Shown here: positions 1 to 6,168 of the stretch, one piece after another
How the letters are laid out: every line of letters starts with the position of its first letter
How positions within the stretch are numbered: position 1 is the stretch's first letter
NCBI GenBank assembly: GCA_032260445.1
Contig: JAVVFG010000234.1
Span: 1 to 6,991 of the forward strand
Length of the DNA stretch: 6,991 nt
Reading direction: 5' to 3'
Source of the DNA: JAAYYY01 sp032260445
GTDB taxonomy: Bacteria > Chloroflexota > Anaerolineae > Promineifilales > Promineifilaceae
The notes under the pieces: model-generated
Told to the model about the DNA's origin: nothing
Seen by the model: the letters and a program-made list of their open reading frames with translations, nothing else
The model's database searches: none
Made by a program: the position numbers and the translations under genes

Positions 1-705
1 GTCGACGTCAACCTCTAGCGGCGGAAAGAACGTCAGGCCACGCTGCACGCGCGGCGCTTCCTCATCTTCTGGTAAGCGCCAGGCAACCGGGCTCGTCAGG
101 TTGCCAACGACGCCAATCGTCACTTCCCGCCCCTTGATGTAATGCTCGACAAGGATCGGCTGATCGTAGCGCTCAAATTGAGCGCGCAGTTGCGCCCGTA
201 GCTCCTCTCCGTTGTGTACGATCGACGCAGGGCTGATCCCCATTCCCGTGCCCTCACGGCTCGGTTTCACGAAGAGCGGAAAGCGCATATCCGGGTCTAG
301 CGGCTCGTTGACCCGTTCAAAGGTCTGAAAAGCCGGCGTCGGCAGGTTGTGATAGGTCAGAACTCGCTTCGTCATCGGCTTATCCAGTGTGAGCGCCAGC
401 GTCAGCACGCGCGAGCCGGTGTACGGGATACGCAACATCTCCAGGATCGCCGGCACGTGCGACTCGCGCGCATCGCCATAATGGCCCTCGCTGATGTTGA
501 AGCAGATGTCCGGCTTGACCTGTGGCAGCGTGCGCGCCAGATCGATGTTTCCCTCGAGAAATGTCACGTTGTGCCCGCCGCTTTCCAGCGCTCGGGTGAT
601 GTCAGCGATCGTTTCTTCAGAATCGAGATCGTCCCAGCGGTCCGGCGACATGCCCTCCCACGTCGGCGCGTTCTTCTTCAGGTTGGCCAGCAAGGCAACG
701 TGCAT
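1..705 (-). CDS. D-alanine-D-alanine ligase-like ATP-grasp protein, N-terminal part (cut by window edge)
   Basis: Translating the minus strand from ATG at 705 gives 235 uninterrupted residues up to base 1; the C-terminus lies outside the window. An AGGAGG Shine-Dalgarno (714-719) sits 8 nt before the ATG and fixes the start. Seen: an N-terminal Rossmann-like stretch (MHVALLANLK), FNISEGHYGDARESHVPAILE at about residues 69-89 (given here in part as a Ddl-like 'HG' region), IPYTGS at 93-98, LDKPMTKRVL at 107-116, FPLFVKPSREGTGMGIS at 142-158 and YIKGREVTIGVVGN at 189-202. The last blocks match the ATP-binding core of D-Ala-D-Ala ligases. Known: such enzymes join two amino acids through an acyl phosphate, using ATP in the cytoplasm. 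Odd: the N-terminal GG-S-E signature of true Ddl is absent and the usual HGxxGEdG is replaced by EGHYGDARE. The substrate is therefore uncertain; an ATP-grasp peptide ligase other than Ddl is quite possible. Confidence 0.85.
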   Translation of the reverse strand, partial: MHVALLANLKKNAPTWEGMSPDRWDDLDSEETIADITRALESGGHNVTFLEGNIDLARTLPQVKPDICFNISEGHYGDARESHVPAILEMLRIPYTGSRVLTLALTLDKPMTKRVLTYHNLPTPAFQTFERVNEPLDPDMRFPLFVKPSREGTGMGISPASIVHNGEELRAQLRAQFERYDQPILVEHYIKGREVTIGVVGNLTSPVAWRLPEDEEAPRVQRGLTFFPPLEVDVD

Positions 706-771
706 TCCTTTCGCCTCCTATAGGCACGAGCGCGGCAGCGATGCTCATCGCCCCGCCTTCCGCAATAAGAA

Positions 772-815
772 GCCCATCGCCGTGGCTGGCTGATGGGCAG
801 GCGTTGAGTATAGCA
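772..815 (-). promoter_or_regulatory. Extended -10 promoter and 5'-end hairpin for the ATP-grasp gene
   Basis: On the minus strand TATACT (812 down to 807) is preceded by TGC (815-813), an extended -10 element; no good -35 is seen. The start would fall near 800, giving a leader of about 95 nt. The first transcribed bases form a strong hairpin: GCCCATC (798-792), a bulged A (791), GCC (790-788), loop AGCCAC, GGC (781-779), GATGGGC (778-772). It is followed by the moderately U-rich TTCTTATT, so it could be a weak attenuator or a 5'-end stabiliser. The promoter assignment is inference. Confidence 0.45.
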
Positions 816-890
816 GGATCGCGTAAAAAGCGGTAAAACGTGGGGTGCCACAACGCTGTCCGTCCCACTGTCTGTGAATGGAGGTAGACG

Positions 891-1559
891 ATGTCCGACC
901 AGAGATTCAGGCCGCTCGACGAGTATCGCGAATATCCGCCCGAAGAAATGGCGCGACGCGCGCGCGCCTTCTACGAAGAAATGCGGCGGCGGCGAACGGT
1001 ACGAGCCTATGACCGGCGAACCGTTGCCCGCGCGGCGATTGAACATTGCCTACTTGCCGCGGGCACCGCTCCCAGTGGCGCTAACCAGCAGCCGTGGCAC
1101 TTTGTGGTCGTCGCTGACCCCGAGGTGAAGAGCCAGATCCGCAAAGCCGCCGAGATCGAGGAAGCGGCCTTCTACGGCGAGCGGGCGCCACAGGAGTGGC
1201 TCGAGGCGCTGGAGCCGTTCGCGACCAACGAACACAAGCCTTTTCTCGAAGATGCCGCTTACCTTATTGCTATCTTCGTGCAAAGCTACGCGGAGGATCC
1301 AGAGCAGGGTCGCGTCAAGCACTACTACGCTAACGAGTCTGTCGGCATCGCCACCGGCATGCTGATCAGCGCCCTGCACCACGCTGGCCTCGCCACGCTC
1401 ACCCACACGCCGAGCCCGATGCGTTTCCTCAACGAGATCCTCGACCGGCCAGCCAACGAGCGTCCCTTTCTGCTGCTGGTGGTTGGCTACCCCGCGCCCG
1501 ACGCCCGGGTGCCGGTGCTCGCCAAGAAGTCCTTGGAGGAGATTGCCACCTTCGTCTAG
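891..1559 (+). CDS. Iodotyrosine deiodinase-like nitroreductase-family flavoprotein
   Basis: A 222-residue FMN-dependent nitroreductase-superfamily protein. GGAGG (880-884) lies 6 nt before the ATG. FMN-binding blocks are visible: RRRRTVRAY (32-40), PSGANQQPWHFVVV (61-74), TLTHTP (169-174) and a basic C-terminal KK (212-213). It resembles the iodotyrosine deiodinase (IYD) branch rather than generic NfsA/NfsB or BluB. The IYD lid residues that clamp the zwitterion of the halotyrosine (human E157, Y161, K182) align with E91, Y95 and K116 at exactly the same spacing (Y-4 and Y+21). KxxHYYxxESVxIAxGxL (143-158) and VGYPxxDARVPxLxxKxLEEI (198-218) also follow IYD. Family knowledge: IYD reductively removes halogen from mono- and diiodotyrosine. 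It is soluble here: no signal peptide or membrane segment is visible. The physiological substrate in this bacterium is unknown. It is divergent from the ATP-grasp gene. No convincing promoter was found; A-rich TAAAAA (824) and TAAAAC (834) are weak -10 candidates. Confidence 0.85.
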   Translation: MSDQRFRPLDEYREYPPEEMARRARAFYEEMRRRRTVRAYDRRTVARAAIEHCLLAAGTAPSGANQQPWHFVVVADPEVKSQIRKAAEIEEAAFYGERAPQEWLEALEPFATNEHKPFLEDAAYLIAIFVQSYAEDPEQGRVKHYYANESVGIATGMLISALHHAGLATLTHTPSPMRFLNEILDRPANERPFLLLVVGYPAPDARVPVLAKKSLEEIATFV

Positions 1560-1573
1560 AGCCGGGAGCGGCT
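1560..1573. terminator. Small hairpin between two convergent genes (possible weak bidirectional terminator)
   Basis: AGCCG-GGAG-CGGCT forms a 5-bp stem with a tetraloop in the 16-bp gap between the plus-strand stop (1557-1559) and the minus-strand stop (1576-1578). There is no T-tract on either side, so termination is only a possibility suggested by position. Confidence 0.25.
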
Positions 1574-1575
1574 GC

Positions 1576-2562
1576 TCACGTTCGCAGCTCGACGATGTCG
1601 CCGTCGTGCAGGATATGGTCGCGGCTGACCATCTGCCCGTCGAACACGCCGGTTCCCCACACCCGCGCACACTTCAGCTGTTCCAGAAAATCTTTGTGCA
1701 CTTTGGCGGCGAACGTTTCCACTGCGCTGCCACGCTTGAGAACGAAGGGCGTCGTCAGGTCTGCCTCCCGGTTCGGCGGTTTAGCGTAGACACGCATCAG
1801 CTCCAGCGCGTCGAAGACAGCCCAGCGCAGCCGGTCCAGCCCGCGCTCCCTTTCGGCCGCCACCGCGAGCAGGCACGGCCACTCCTCGCCAACGAGCTCC
1901 CCCAGCGCTGCAAATTCCTCGTCCCAGCTCTCGTCGTCCACTTTGTTGGCGACAACCAGTGTCGGGATAAAGCGGCCACGGTCGTCGCCCGCCATCCGCT
2001 GGTGGGCCGGGATGATCCGGTTCTCGGCCAGCAACGCCACCGTGTCGTCGATCTGCTCCAGGGGCGCCGTCTGGATGTCGACAACCAGAACCATCATCTC
2101 CGCCCTCCGGATCAGGTCGAGTAGCTGGGGATCGACATACTCCTTGTGCAGGGGCGGTGTATCGATCAGTTGGATCTGCACGTTATCGACGAGCATCATG
2201 CCTGGCGTCGGCGTCCACGTTGTGAAGGGGAACGGAGCCACCTCCGGCGCCGCATTGCTCAAGGCCTTCACCAGTGCCGACTTACCACTATTCGGTGGCC
2301 CGACGAGCACCACCTGACCGGCTCCTTCGCGCTCGATGTGAAATACCGACTCGTGGCGGCTGACCCCTTTCCGGCCGCTCTGCGCCTCGCTTTTCAGCTT
2401 AGACAGCTTGCGCCGCAGATCCGCCCGCAGGTGATCCGTACCCTTATGCTGGGGAATCGTGCTAAGGAGCTCTTCCAGCCGTTCGGCCTTCTCCTCGATC
2501 GTCACCGCCGCCCGGAAGCGCTCTTCGGCATCGTAGTATTCAGGAGGTAGATTGGTCGGCAT
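1576..2562 (-). CDS. DRG/Obg-like GTPase with C-terminal TGS domain
   Basis: A 328-residue TRAFAC-class GTPase. Seen in order: an alpha-helical, charged N-terminal region (1-75), G1 P-loop GPPNSGKS (88-95), G2 candidate PFTT (112-115), G3 position DTPP (134-137), G4 NKVD (206-209), then a TGS domain (about 255-328, from VYAKPP to GDIVELRT). The TGS part closely follows that of archaeal/eukaryotic DRG proteins (LKRGSxVETFAxKVHKDF, then ARVWG), a fold that binds ribosome or RNA in this family. DRG proteins and relatives act with ribosomes in the cytoplasm. Odd: G3 reads DTPP, not the DxPG of the family, so the glycine that normally contacts the gamma-phosphate is missing. Start: a TTG at 2565 is also open, but ATG at 2562 leaves a usable gap after GAGAGGGG, whereas TTG would directly abut it. 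The gene lies 78 bp after the deacylase and converges on the deiodinase-like gene. The exact function is not known. Confidence 0.85.
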   Translation of the reverse strand: MPTNLPPEYYDAEERFRAAVTIEEKAERLEELLSTIPQHKGTDHLRADLRRKLSKLKSEAQSGRKGVSRHESVFHIEREGAGQVVLVGPPNSGKSALVKALSNAAPEVAPFPFTTWTPTPGMMLVDNVQIQLIDTPPLHKEYVDPQLLDLIRRAEMMVLVVDIQTAPLEQIDDTVALLAENRIIPAHQRMAGDDRGRFIPTLVVANKVDDESWDEEFAALGELVGEEWPCLLAVAAERERGLDRLRWAVFDALELMRVYAKPPNREADLTTPFVLKRGSAVETFAAKVHKDFLEQLKCARVWGTGVFDGQMVSRDHILHDGDIVELRT

Positions 2563-2624
2563 CAACCCCTCTCTACGCTACTTCTCAACGCAGCGGCCGG
2601 GAATGCCATCCGCCGCCTGGCCAC

Positions 2625-2633
2625 ATTATACCA
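2625..2633 (-). promoter_or_regulatory. Extended -10 promoter of the TGS GTPase gene
   Basis: TGG directly followed by a consensus TATAAT (2630 down to 2625) on the minus strand, beginning just 8 bp beyond the deacylase stop codon. No recognisable -35 is seen at 16-18 bp, as is common for TGn-extended promoters. The start would be near 2618, about 55 nt before the ATG. It suggests that the GTPase gene can be transcribed independently of valS and the deacylase. Confidence 0.55.
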
Positions 2634-2640
2634 CGGGTGA

Positions 2641-3123
2641 TCAGCGCGCGATGGTCACCACCTGGCCTCCCGTCATGTGCGGCAGGTCTTCTGGATGCAG
2701 CTTGAAGACTGCGAACGGCGTGCCCGCCGCCGCCCAGATCTCCGCAAAGGCCATCAGATCCTCGTCGATGTACGTCTCCAACGATTGGATATGGCCTGTA
2801 GGCGGGACGCCGCCGATGACGAAGCCAGTCGCCGTGCGCACAACATCGGCGTCGGCAAAGGTAACCGGTTCGCCGGCGAGGGACGCCAGGCGCTGCTCGT
2901 CAACCCGATTGCTGCCGCTGGCAATCACCAGCAGCGGGCGCCCGCTCACTTTCCCTTGGAAGACGAGAGACTTGGCGATCTGCCCTACCGTGCATCCCAC
3001 GGCGGCCGCGGCTTCTTTCGCCGTGCGGGTCGAGTCCGGCAGCTCGACCACCTGGAAGCCAAAACCAAGCGCATCGAGCGCCTCCTGCACCTTGCGGGCG
3101 CTCGCGCGCAGTTCTTCTCGCAT
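2641..3123 (-). CDS. YbaK/EbsC (ProX-like) family aminoacyl-tRNA deacylase
   Basis: A 160-residue single-domain protein, the usual size for free-standing YbaK/EbsC proteins. Family motifs are clear: TAKEAAAAVGCTVGQIAKSLVF (first part 35-44; K51 matches the conserved lysine essential in YbaK), SGSNRVDEQRL (69-79), and the glycine-rich GFVIGGVPPTGH (100-111), which carries the GxxxP-type loop. Known: these cytoplasmic enzymes hydrolyse mischarged tRNA in trans, for example Cys-tRNA(Pro) or Ala-tRNA(Pro); which substrate applies cannot be told from the sequence. AAGGAGG (3131-3137) lies 7 nt before the ATG. The gene follows valS by 95 bp on the same strand, and has a promoter candidate in that gap. 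Its position among aminoacyl-tRNA synthetase genes supports a translation quality-control role. Confidence 0.9.
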   Translation of the reverse strand: MREELRASARKVQEALDALGFGFQVVELPDSTRTAKEAAAAVGCTVGQIAKSLVFQGKVSGRPLLVIASGSNRVDEQRLASLAGEPVTFADADVVRTATGFVIGGVPPTGHIQSLETYIDEDLMAFAEIWAAAGTPFAVFKLHPEDLPHMTGGQVVTIAR

Positions 3124-3156
3124 TCGCGTTCCTCCTTGCTGCTGTGTTCCTCCCGG

Positions 3157-3186
3157 ATTCTAACAGCATAGAAAGCAGAGGGGCAA
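3157..3186 (-). promoter_or_regulatory. Promoter candidate for the deacylase gene
   Basis: On the minus strand TTGCCC (3186-3181), an 18-nt spacer, then TGT-TAGAAT (-10 at 3162-3157, with an extended TGn). The start would be near 3150, giving a leader of about 27 nt that holds the Shine-Dalgarno. No terminator is visible after valS, so co-transcription with valS is also possible. Confidence 0.5.
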
Positions 3187-3218
3187 TCTCTGGTCACGTC
3201 GATCACCCTGATCTGCCG

Positions 3219-5681
3219 CTACCCCCTGTCTTGCACCTGCTCTTGCGGCAGCGCCACGGCGACGTTGATCCCATATGCCGTGAGCACCGGCTGCATGTCT
3301 GGCGCTGGCACAGCGGCGATGGCGATCGACCGCGCGCGGGTAACGCTGGCCAGGTCCGCCCGCCCACCATCCAGCAGCTCGCGTAGGGCCGCGTCCTTCA
3401 CGCACAGATGCAGCTGCCCAAGCTCGCTGCCGAGCGAGAGGCTCGCTTCGCTCTTATAGCGCCGCACGGCCGTGGCGATCTCCAGCAGGATCTCCCCACC
3501 TCGTTCCGCCTCCTCGTCGACCAGGCTCGCCTCAGCTTCTGGCCACGGGCCGCGATGTAGCGAAACGCCCGGCGACCACAGGTCCTGGTAAATGGCTTCC
3601 GTCACGTACGGCATGATCGGCGCCAGGAGGTGCACGAACGTATGGAGCGCATGGTATAGGGCAAAACGTGCGGCCTCGCCGTCTGGACCACCCTCGTAGA
3701 GCCGCTGCTTGGCCATTTCCAGGTAGTTGTCGGCGACCAACCAGAACAGCTGCTCCGTTTCGCTTTTGGCCATGGCATGGTCGTAAGCCAGGAAGCGCTC
3801 TGTTGCCCGGCCGATCAGTCGCTGCAGCCGCGAGAGCAGCCACCGATCGGCCAGCGAAAGCCCCGCGGGCGCTGTAGCCGGTGGCGTATAACCCTCGAGG
3901 AAACGCTCGCTGAAACGGGCCACGTTCCACAGCTTCGTTGCCAGCCGGTGTCCCGCCGCAATCTTGCGCTCGTCGATCACCGCGTCCTTGCCAAGACTCG
4001 TGCTGGCTGCCCAGTAGCGCGCCGCGTCAGCCGAATAGCGGGCCATCAGCTCCTCGGGAGACATCGGCCCGCCGCCCCGGCTCTTACTGATTTTCCCGGC
4101 GCCTTCCGCCGCAATCCCCCACCCGCTGATCGCCACATCCTGCCACGGTAGCGTGCGGAAGTGGTAGTGCGACTTGACGATGGTGTAGAAGGCCCAGGTC
4201 CGGATGATTTCGTGTGCTTGCGGGCGCACCGCGTAAGGAAACACCCGCTCGTACAGCTCTGGCCTGGTGAAGAACCGGCCGGCAATTTGCGGCGACATGC
4301 TGCTCGTAAACCAGGTATCCATCACGTCCTCTTCTGGCCTGAACCTCTCTGCGCCGCACTGCGCGCAAGGCCCAGGCGCCGCCTCAAAGCGCGGATCCAC
4401 CGGCAGCTGTGCCTCGGCCGGCAGCAGCGCTGCGCCGCACGCCTCGCAATACCACACCGGAAACGGCACGCCAAACGCCCGCTGCCGCGAGATACACCAG
4501 TCCCAGGCGAGGTTCTCCACCCACTGCCGGTAGCGTGCCTTCATGTGCGGCGGGTACCAGGCAATCTGCTCGCCTGCCTCCACAAACGCCTCTTTGTCGT
4601 CGAGCACCCGCACGAACCACTGCTCGCTAACCATGAACTCCACCGGCGTATCGCACCGTTCGTGCACCCGTACGGTCTGCGTCACCGGCGACTGCTGTAG
4701 GAGCAAGCCGGCTTCGCCCAGAGCGCCGACGATTGCCGTGCGCGCCTCGCGCACACCCAGGCCCGCGAACTGGCCCGACGGCTCGCGCATCCGTCCTTCA
4801 CGATCGATTGCCTCGATCAGCGGCAGGTCATGCGTGCGCCACCAGGCCACGTCGGCCGAGTCGCCAAAAGTACAGCACATCACCGCGCCCGTACCCTTCT
4901 CCCGGTCAACGGCGAGGTCCAACAGGATCGGAACCTGTTGCCCATACAGGGGAACGGCCGCTTGCTCGCCTGCAAGGTGCGCGTGGTGTGTGTCCTCCGG
5001 GTGCACGAACACGGCCACGCACGCCGGGAGCAACTCCGGCCGGGTCGTGGCAATGGGCAGCCGCGTGCCGTCTTCCAGCGTGAAGGCCACCGTGTACAGC
5101 GTGCTATCCCGTTCCAGGTCGTCCACGTCTGCTTGGGCGATCGCCGTATGGCAGGTCGGGCACCAGATCGCCGGCGCCTGCTGGCGATAAACCAACCCGC
5201 GCCGGTAAAGGTCGATAAACGACCATTGGCTGATACGCTGCGATTGTGGCTCGATGGTGCGATAGGTGTAGCGCCCGTCAATCGATAGGCCGAGCCGGCG
5301 AAACAGCGCGCGGTATTGTTCGGCTGCCGTCGCCCCGGCTTCCAGACAGAGGTCGATGTACGCTCGCGTGCCAGTTGCCTTTGCCGTCACGCCCGCCGTA
5401 CGCTCGACCAGCCGGTCCGTCGGTAGGCCGTTGTCGTCGAACCCCATCGGGTAAAAGACATTGTGACCATTCATGCGCCAGAAGCGCGCCATGAAGTCCG
5501 TCTGGCTGTACGAATAGACGTGGCCCAGGTGCAGCTGGCCTGAGACCGTCGGCGGCGGTGTGTCAATCGCCACCATCTCGCCACTGCCATCGGCGTCAAA
5601 ATCGTAGACGCCTACCTCCTCCCACCACGCCTGCAGCGCCAGCTCGCGTTCATCTGGGCGATATCGTTTTGCGAGAGACAT
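3219..5681 (-). CDS. valS: Valyl-tRNA synthetase, short archaeal/Rickettsia-type (type 2)
   Basis: An 820-residue class I synthetase that charges tRNA-Val with valine in the cytoplasm. Seen: PPPTVSGQLHLGH (42-54, HIGH-type motif), YPMGFDDNGLPTDRLVE (77-93), WCPTC (173-177), an inserted CP1 editing domain (about 180-340, with TTRPE at 212-216 and GTGAVM at 263-268), WDWCISRQR (393-401), a Cys4 zinc-type knuckle (C412, C415, C439, C442), DTWFTSS (455-461), KISKS (530-534), and an anticodon-binding helical domain from about 575. It ends after RRYKSE (740-745) and a short alpha/beta tail, and lacks the C-terminal coiled-coil arm of ordinary bacterial ValRS (about 880 residues or more). This architecture and FDDNGLPTDR match the archaeal/Rickettsia subgroup. 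Start: AAGGAG (5690-5695) lies 8 nt before ATG 5681. Expression is governed by a T-box leader reading GUC. The deacylase gene follows it; alaS is divergent upstream. Confidence 0.95.
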   Translation of the reverse strand: MSLAKRYRPDERELALQAWWEEVGVYDFDADGSGEMVAIDTPPPTVSGQLHLGHVYSYSQTDFMARFWRMNGHNVFYPMGFDDNGLPTDRLVERTAGVTAKATGTRAYIDLCLEAGATAAEQYRALFRRLGLSIDGRYTYRTIEPQSQRISQWSFIDLYRRGLVYRQQAPAIWCPTCHTAIAQADVDDLERDSTLYTVAFTLEDGTRLPIATTRPELLPACVAVFVHPEDTHHAHLAGEQAAVPLYGQQVPILLDLAVDREKGTGAVMCCTFGDSADVAWWRTHDLPLIEAIDREGRMREPSGQFAGLGVREARTAIVGALGEAGLLLQQSPVTQTVRVHERCDTPVEFMVSEQWFVRVLDDKEAFVEAGEQIAWYPPHMKARYRQWVENLAWDWCISRQRAFGVPFPVWYCEACGAALLPAEAQLPVDPRFEAAPGPCAQCGAERFRPEEDVMDTWFTSSMSPQIAGRFFTRPELYERVFPYAVRPQAHEIIRTWAFYTIVKSHYHFRTLPWQDVAISGWGIAAEGAGKISKSRGGGPMSPEELMARYSADAARYWAASTSLGKDAVIDERKIAAGHRLATKLWNVARFSERFLEGYTPPATAPAGLSLADRWLLSRLQRLIGRATERFLAYDHAMAKSETEQLFWLVADNYLEMAKQRLYEGGPDGEAARFALYHALHTFVHLLAPIMPYVTEAIYQDLWSPGVSLHRGPWPEAEASLVDEEAERGGEILLEIATAVRRYKSEASLSLGSELGQLHLCVKDAALRELLDGGRADLASVTRARSIAIAAVPAPDMQPVLTAYGINVAVALPQEQVQDRG

Positions 5682-5746
5682 AGTTCCATCTCCTTACACC
5701 TTACATCGGCCCGCCGCTGGAGGGCGCCCGCAGTGGCCCTGAAAGC

Positions 5747-5792
5747 AAAAACCCTTTCATCCTGGCAGAAGCCTGCACGAGGACGAAAGGGT
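5747..5792 (-). terminator. Intrinsic terminator of the valS T-box leader
   Basis: On the minus strand ACCCUUUCGUCCU (5792-5780) pairs with AGGAUGAAAGGGU (5763-5751), 13 bp with one G-U, ending in a run of five U (5751-5747). The loop itself can form a small GCAG/CUGC hairpin. The 5' arm overlaps CCTCG (5782-5778), which can instead pair with CGAGG (5814-5810) beside the T-box sequence, so terminator and antiterminator exclude each other. Confidence 0.92.
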
Positions 5793-6058
5793 CACCTTCC
5801 GCGGTACCACCTCGATTCGCGCCTGTGCGTCAGGCGCGCTCTCTTGCCCTGGCCATATGAGCAGGGCTGCGCTGTAACGGGCTTACCCGTGCCGGTCTAC
5901 TCGGCCGTCATTCCGGCCTTTCTTCGGCATACAGCCCGGGCGACATTCGGCGGGGAACTTGTGTGGGGGCTCTCAACCACGCTATCCAGCGCGACCCCTG
6001 CTTCTCTGTCACAATTCGTACCGCTTACTCCTCCCGGCGGGTGTAACTTATTCAATTG
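5747..6058 (-). promoter_or_regulatory. T-box riboswitch (tRNA-Val sensing, specifier GUC) upstream of valS
   Basis: Leader RNA of about 310 nt on the minus strand. The T-box sequence AGGTGGTACCGCGG (5812-5799) is unmistakable; its UGGU would pair with an ACCA tRNA end, fitting tRNA-Val. Stem I: CCGGG (6037-6033) pairs with CCCGG (5940-5936). The specifier loop has AGTA (6029-6026) facing GAA (5948-5946). GCGG (6024-6021) pairs with CCGC (5953-5950). AGAGA (6007-6003) precedes the apical GGGG/CCCC stem. After GAA-U comes GUC (5944-5942), then G: a valine specifier followed by a purine. Stem II is closed by GCTGT/ACAGC (5935-5931, 5875-5871), with an S-turn GAA/AGUA inside. Next come GCCCTG/CAGGGC (5867-5862, 5851-5846) and stem III (CGCGCCTG/CAGGCGCG, 5838-5818). 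Uncharged tRNA-Val should favour the antiterminator and read-through into valS. Confidence 0.95.
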
Positions 6059-6064
6059 CTACGC

Positions 6065-6093
6065 ATTATGCCGCTTTGCCGTCACCATGTCAA
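6065..6093 (-). promoter_or_regulatory. valS promoter
   Basis: On the minus strand TTGACA (6093-6088), 17-nt spacer, CATAAT (6070-6065): near-consensus sigma-70. Transcription would start near 6058, just before the first T-box stem, leaving a leader of about 375 nt before the valS ATG. Confidence 0.85.
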
Positions 6094-6124
6094 GCGCTGA
6101 AGCAGCCAGCTCCCCAACCGGACC

Positions 6125-6141
6125 GCGGGCATTCTGCCCGC
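6125..6141. repeat. Perfect 7-bp inverted repeat between divergent valS and alaS promoters
   Basis: GCGGGCA-TTC-TGCCCGC. Its centre (6133) is within about 2 bp of the midpoint between the two -35 boxes (6093 and 6169). It lies upstream of both predicted start sites, so it is DNA-level sequence, not part of either mRNA. It could be an operator for a dimeric regulator or a chance GC-rich palindrome. Confidence 0.6.
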
Positions 6142-6168
6142 CCCGACATGAGCACTCCCGTCCACACG

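Noticed and set aside
349..723. Plus-strand open frame of 124 codons over the ATP-grasp gene
   Set aside because: Antisense shadow; the minus-strand frame shows ATP-grasp motifs and a strong Shine-Dalgarno.
745..777. Ten-codon leader ORF (ATG at 777, TGA) ahead of the ATP-grasp gene, in the same frame
   Set aside because: No Shine-Dalgarno, no run of identical codons that would indicate a leader peptide attenuator, and its start lies inside the hairpin.
1050..1670. Minus-strand open frame of 206 codons across the deiodinase-like gene
   Set aside because: Antisense shadow of a protein with clear family motifs; no ribosome binding site or homology seen.
1483..2124. Plus-strand open frame of 213 codons across the GTPase gene
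   Set aside because: GC-rich antisense shadow of the GTPase gene, overlapping the end of the deiodinase-like gene, with low-complexity Arg/Pro-rich composition.
3201..3213. GATCA-CCC-TGATC inverted repeat after valS as a terminator
   Set aside because: The stem is only 5 bp with no T-tract; it is also upstream of the deacylase promoter candidate, with no further support.
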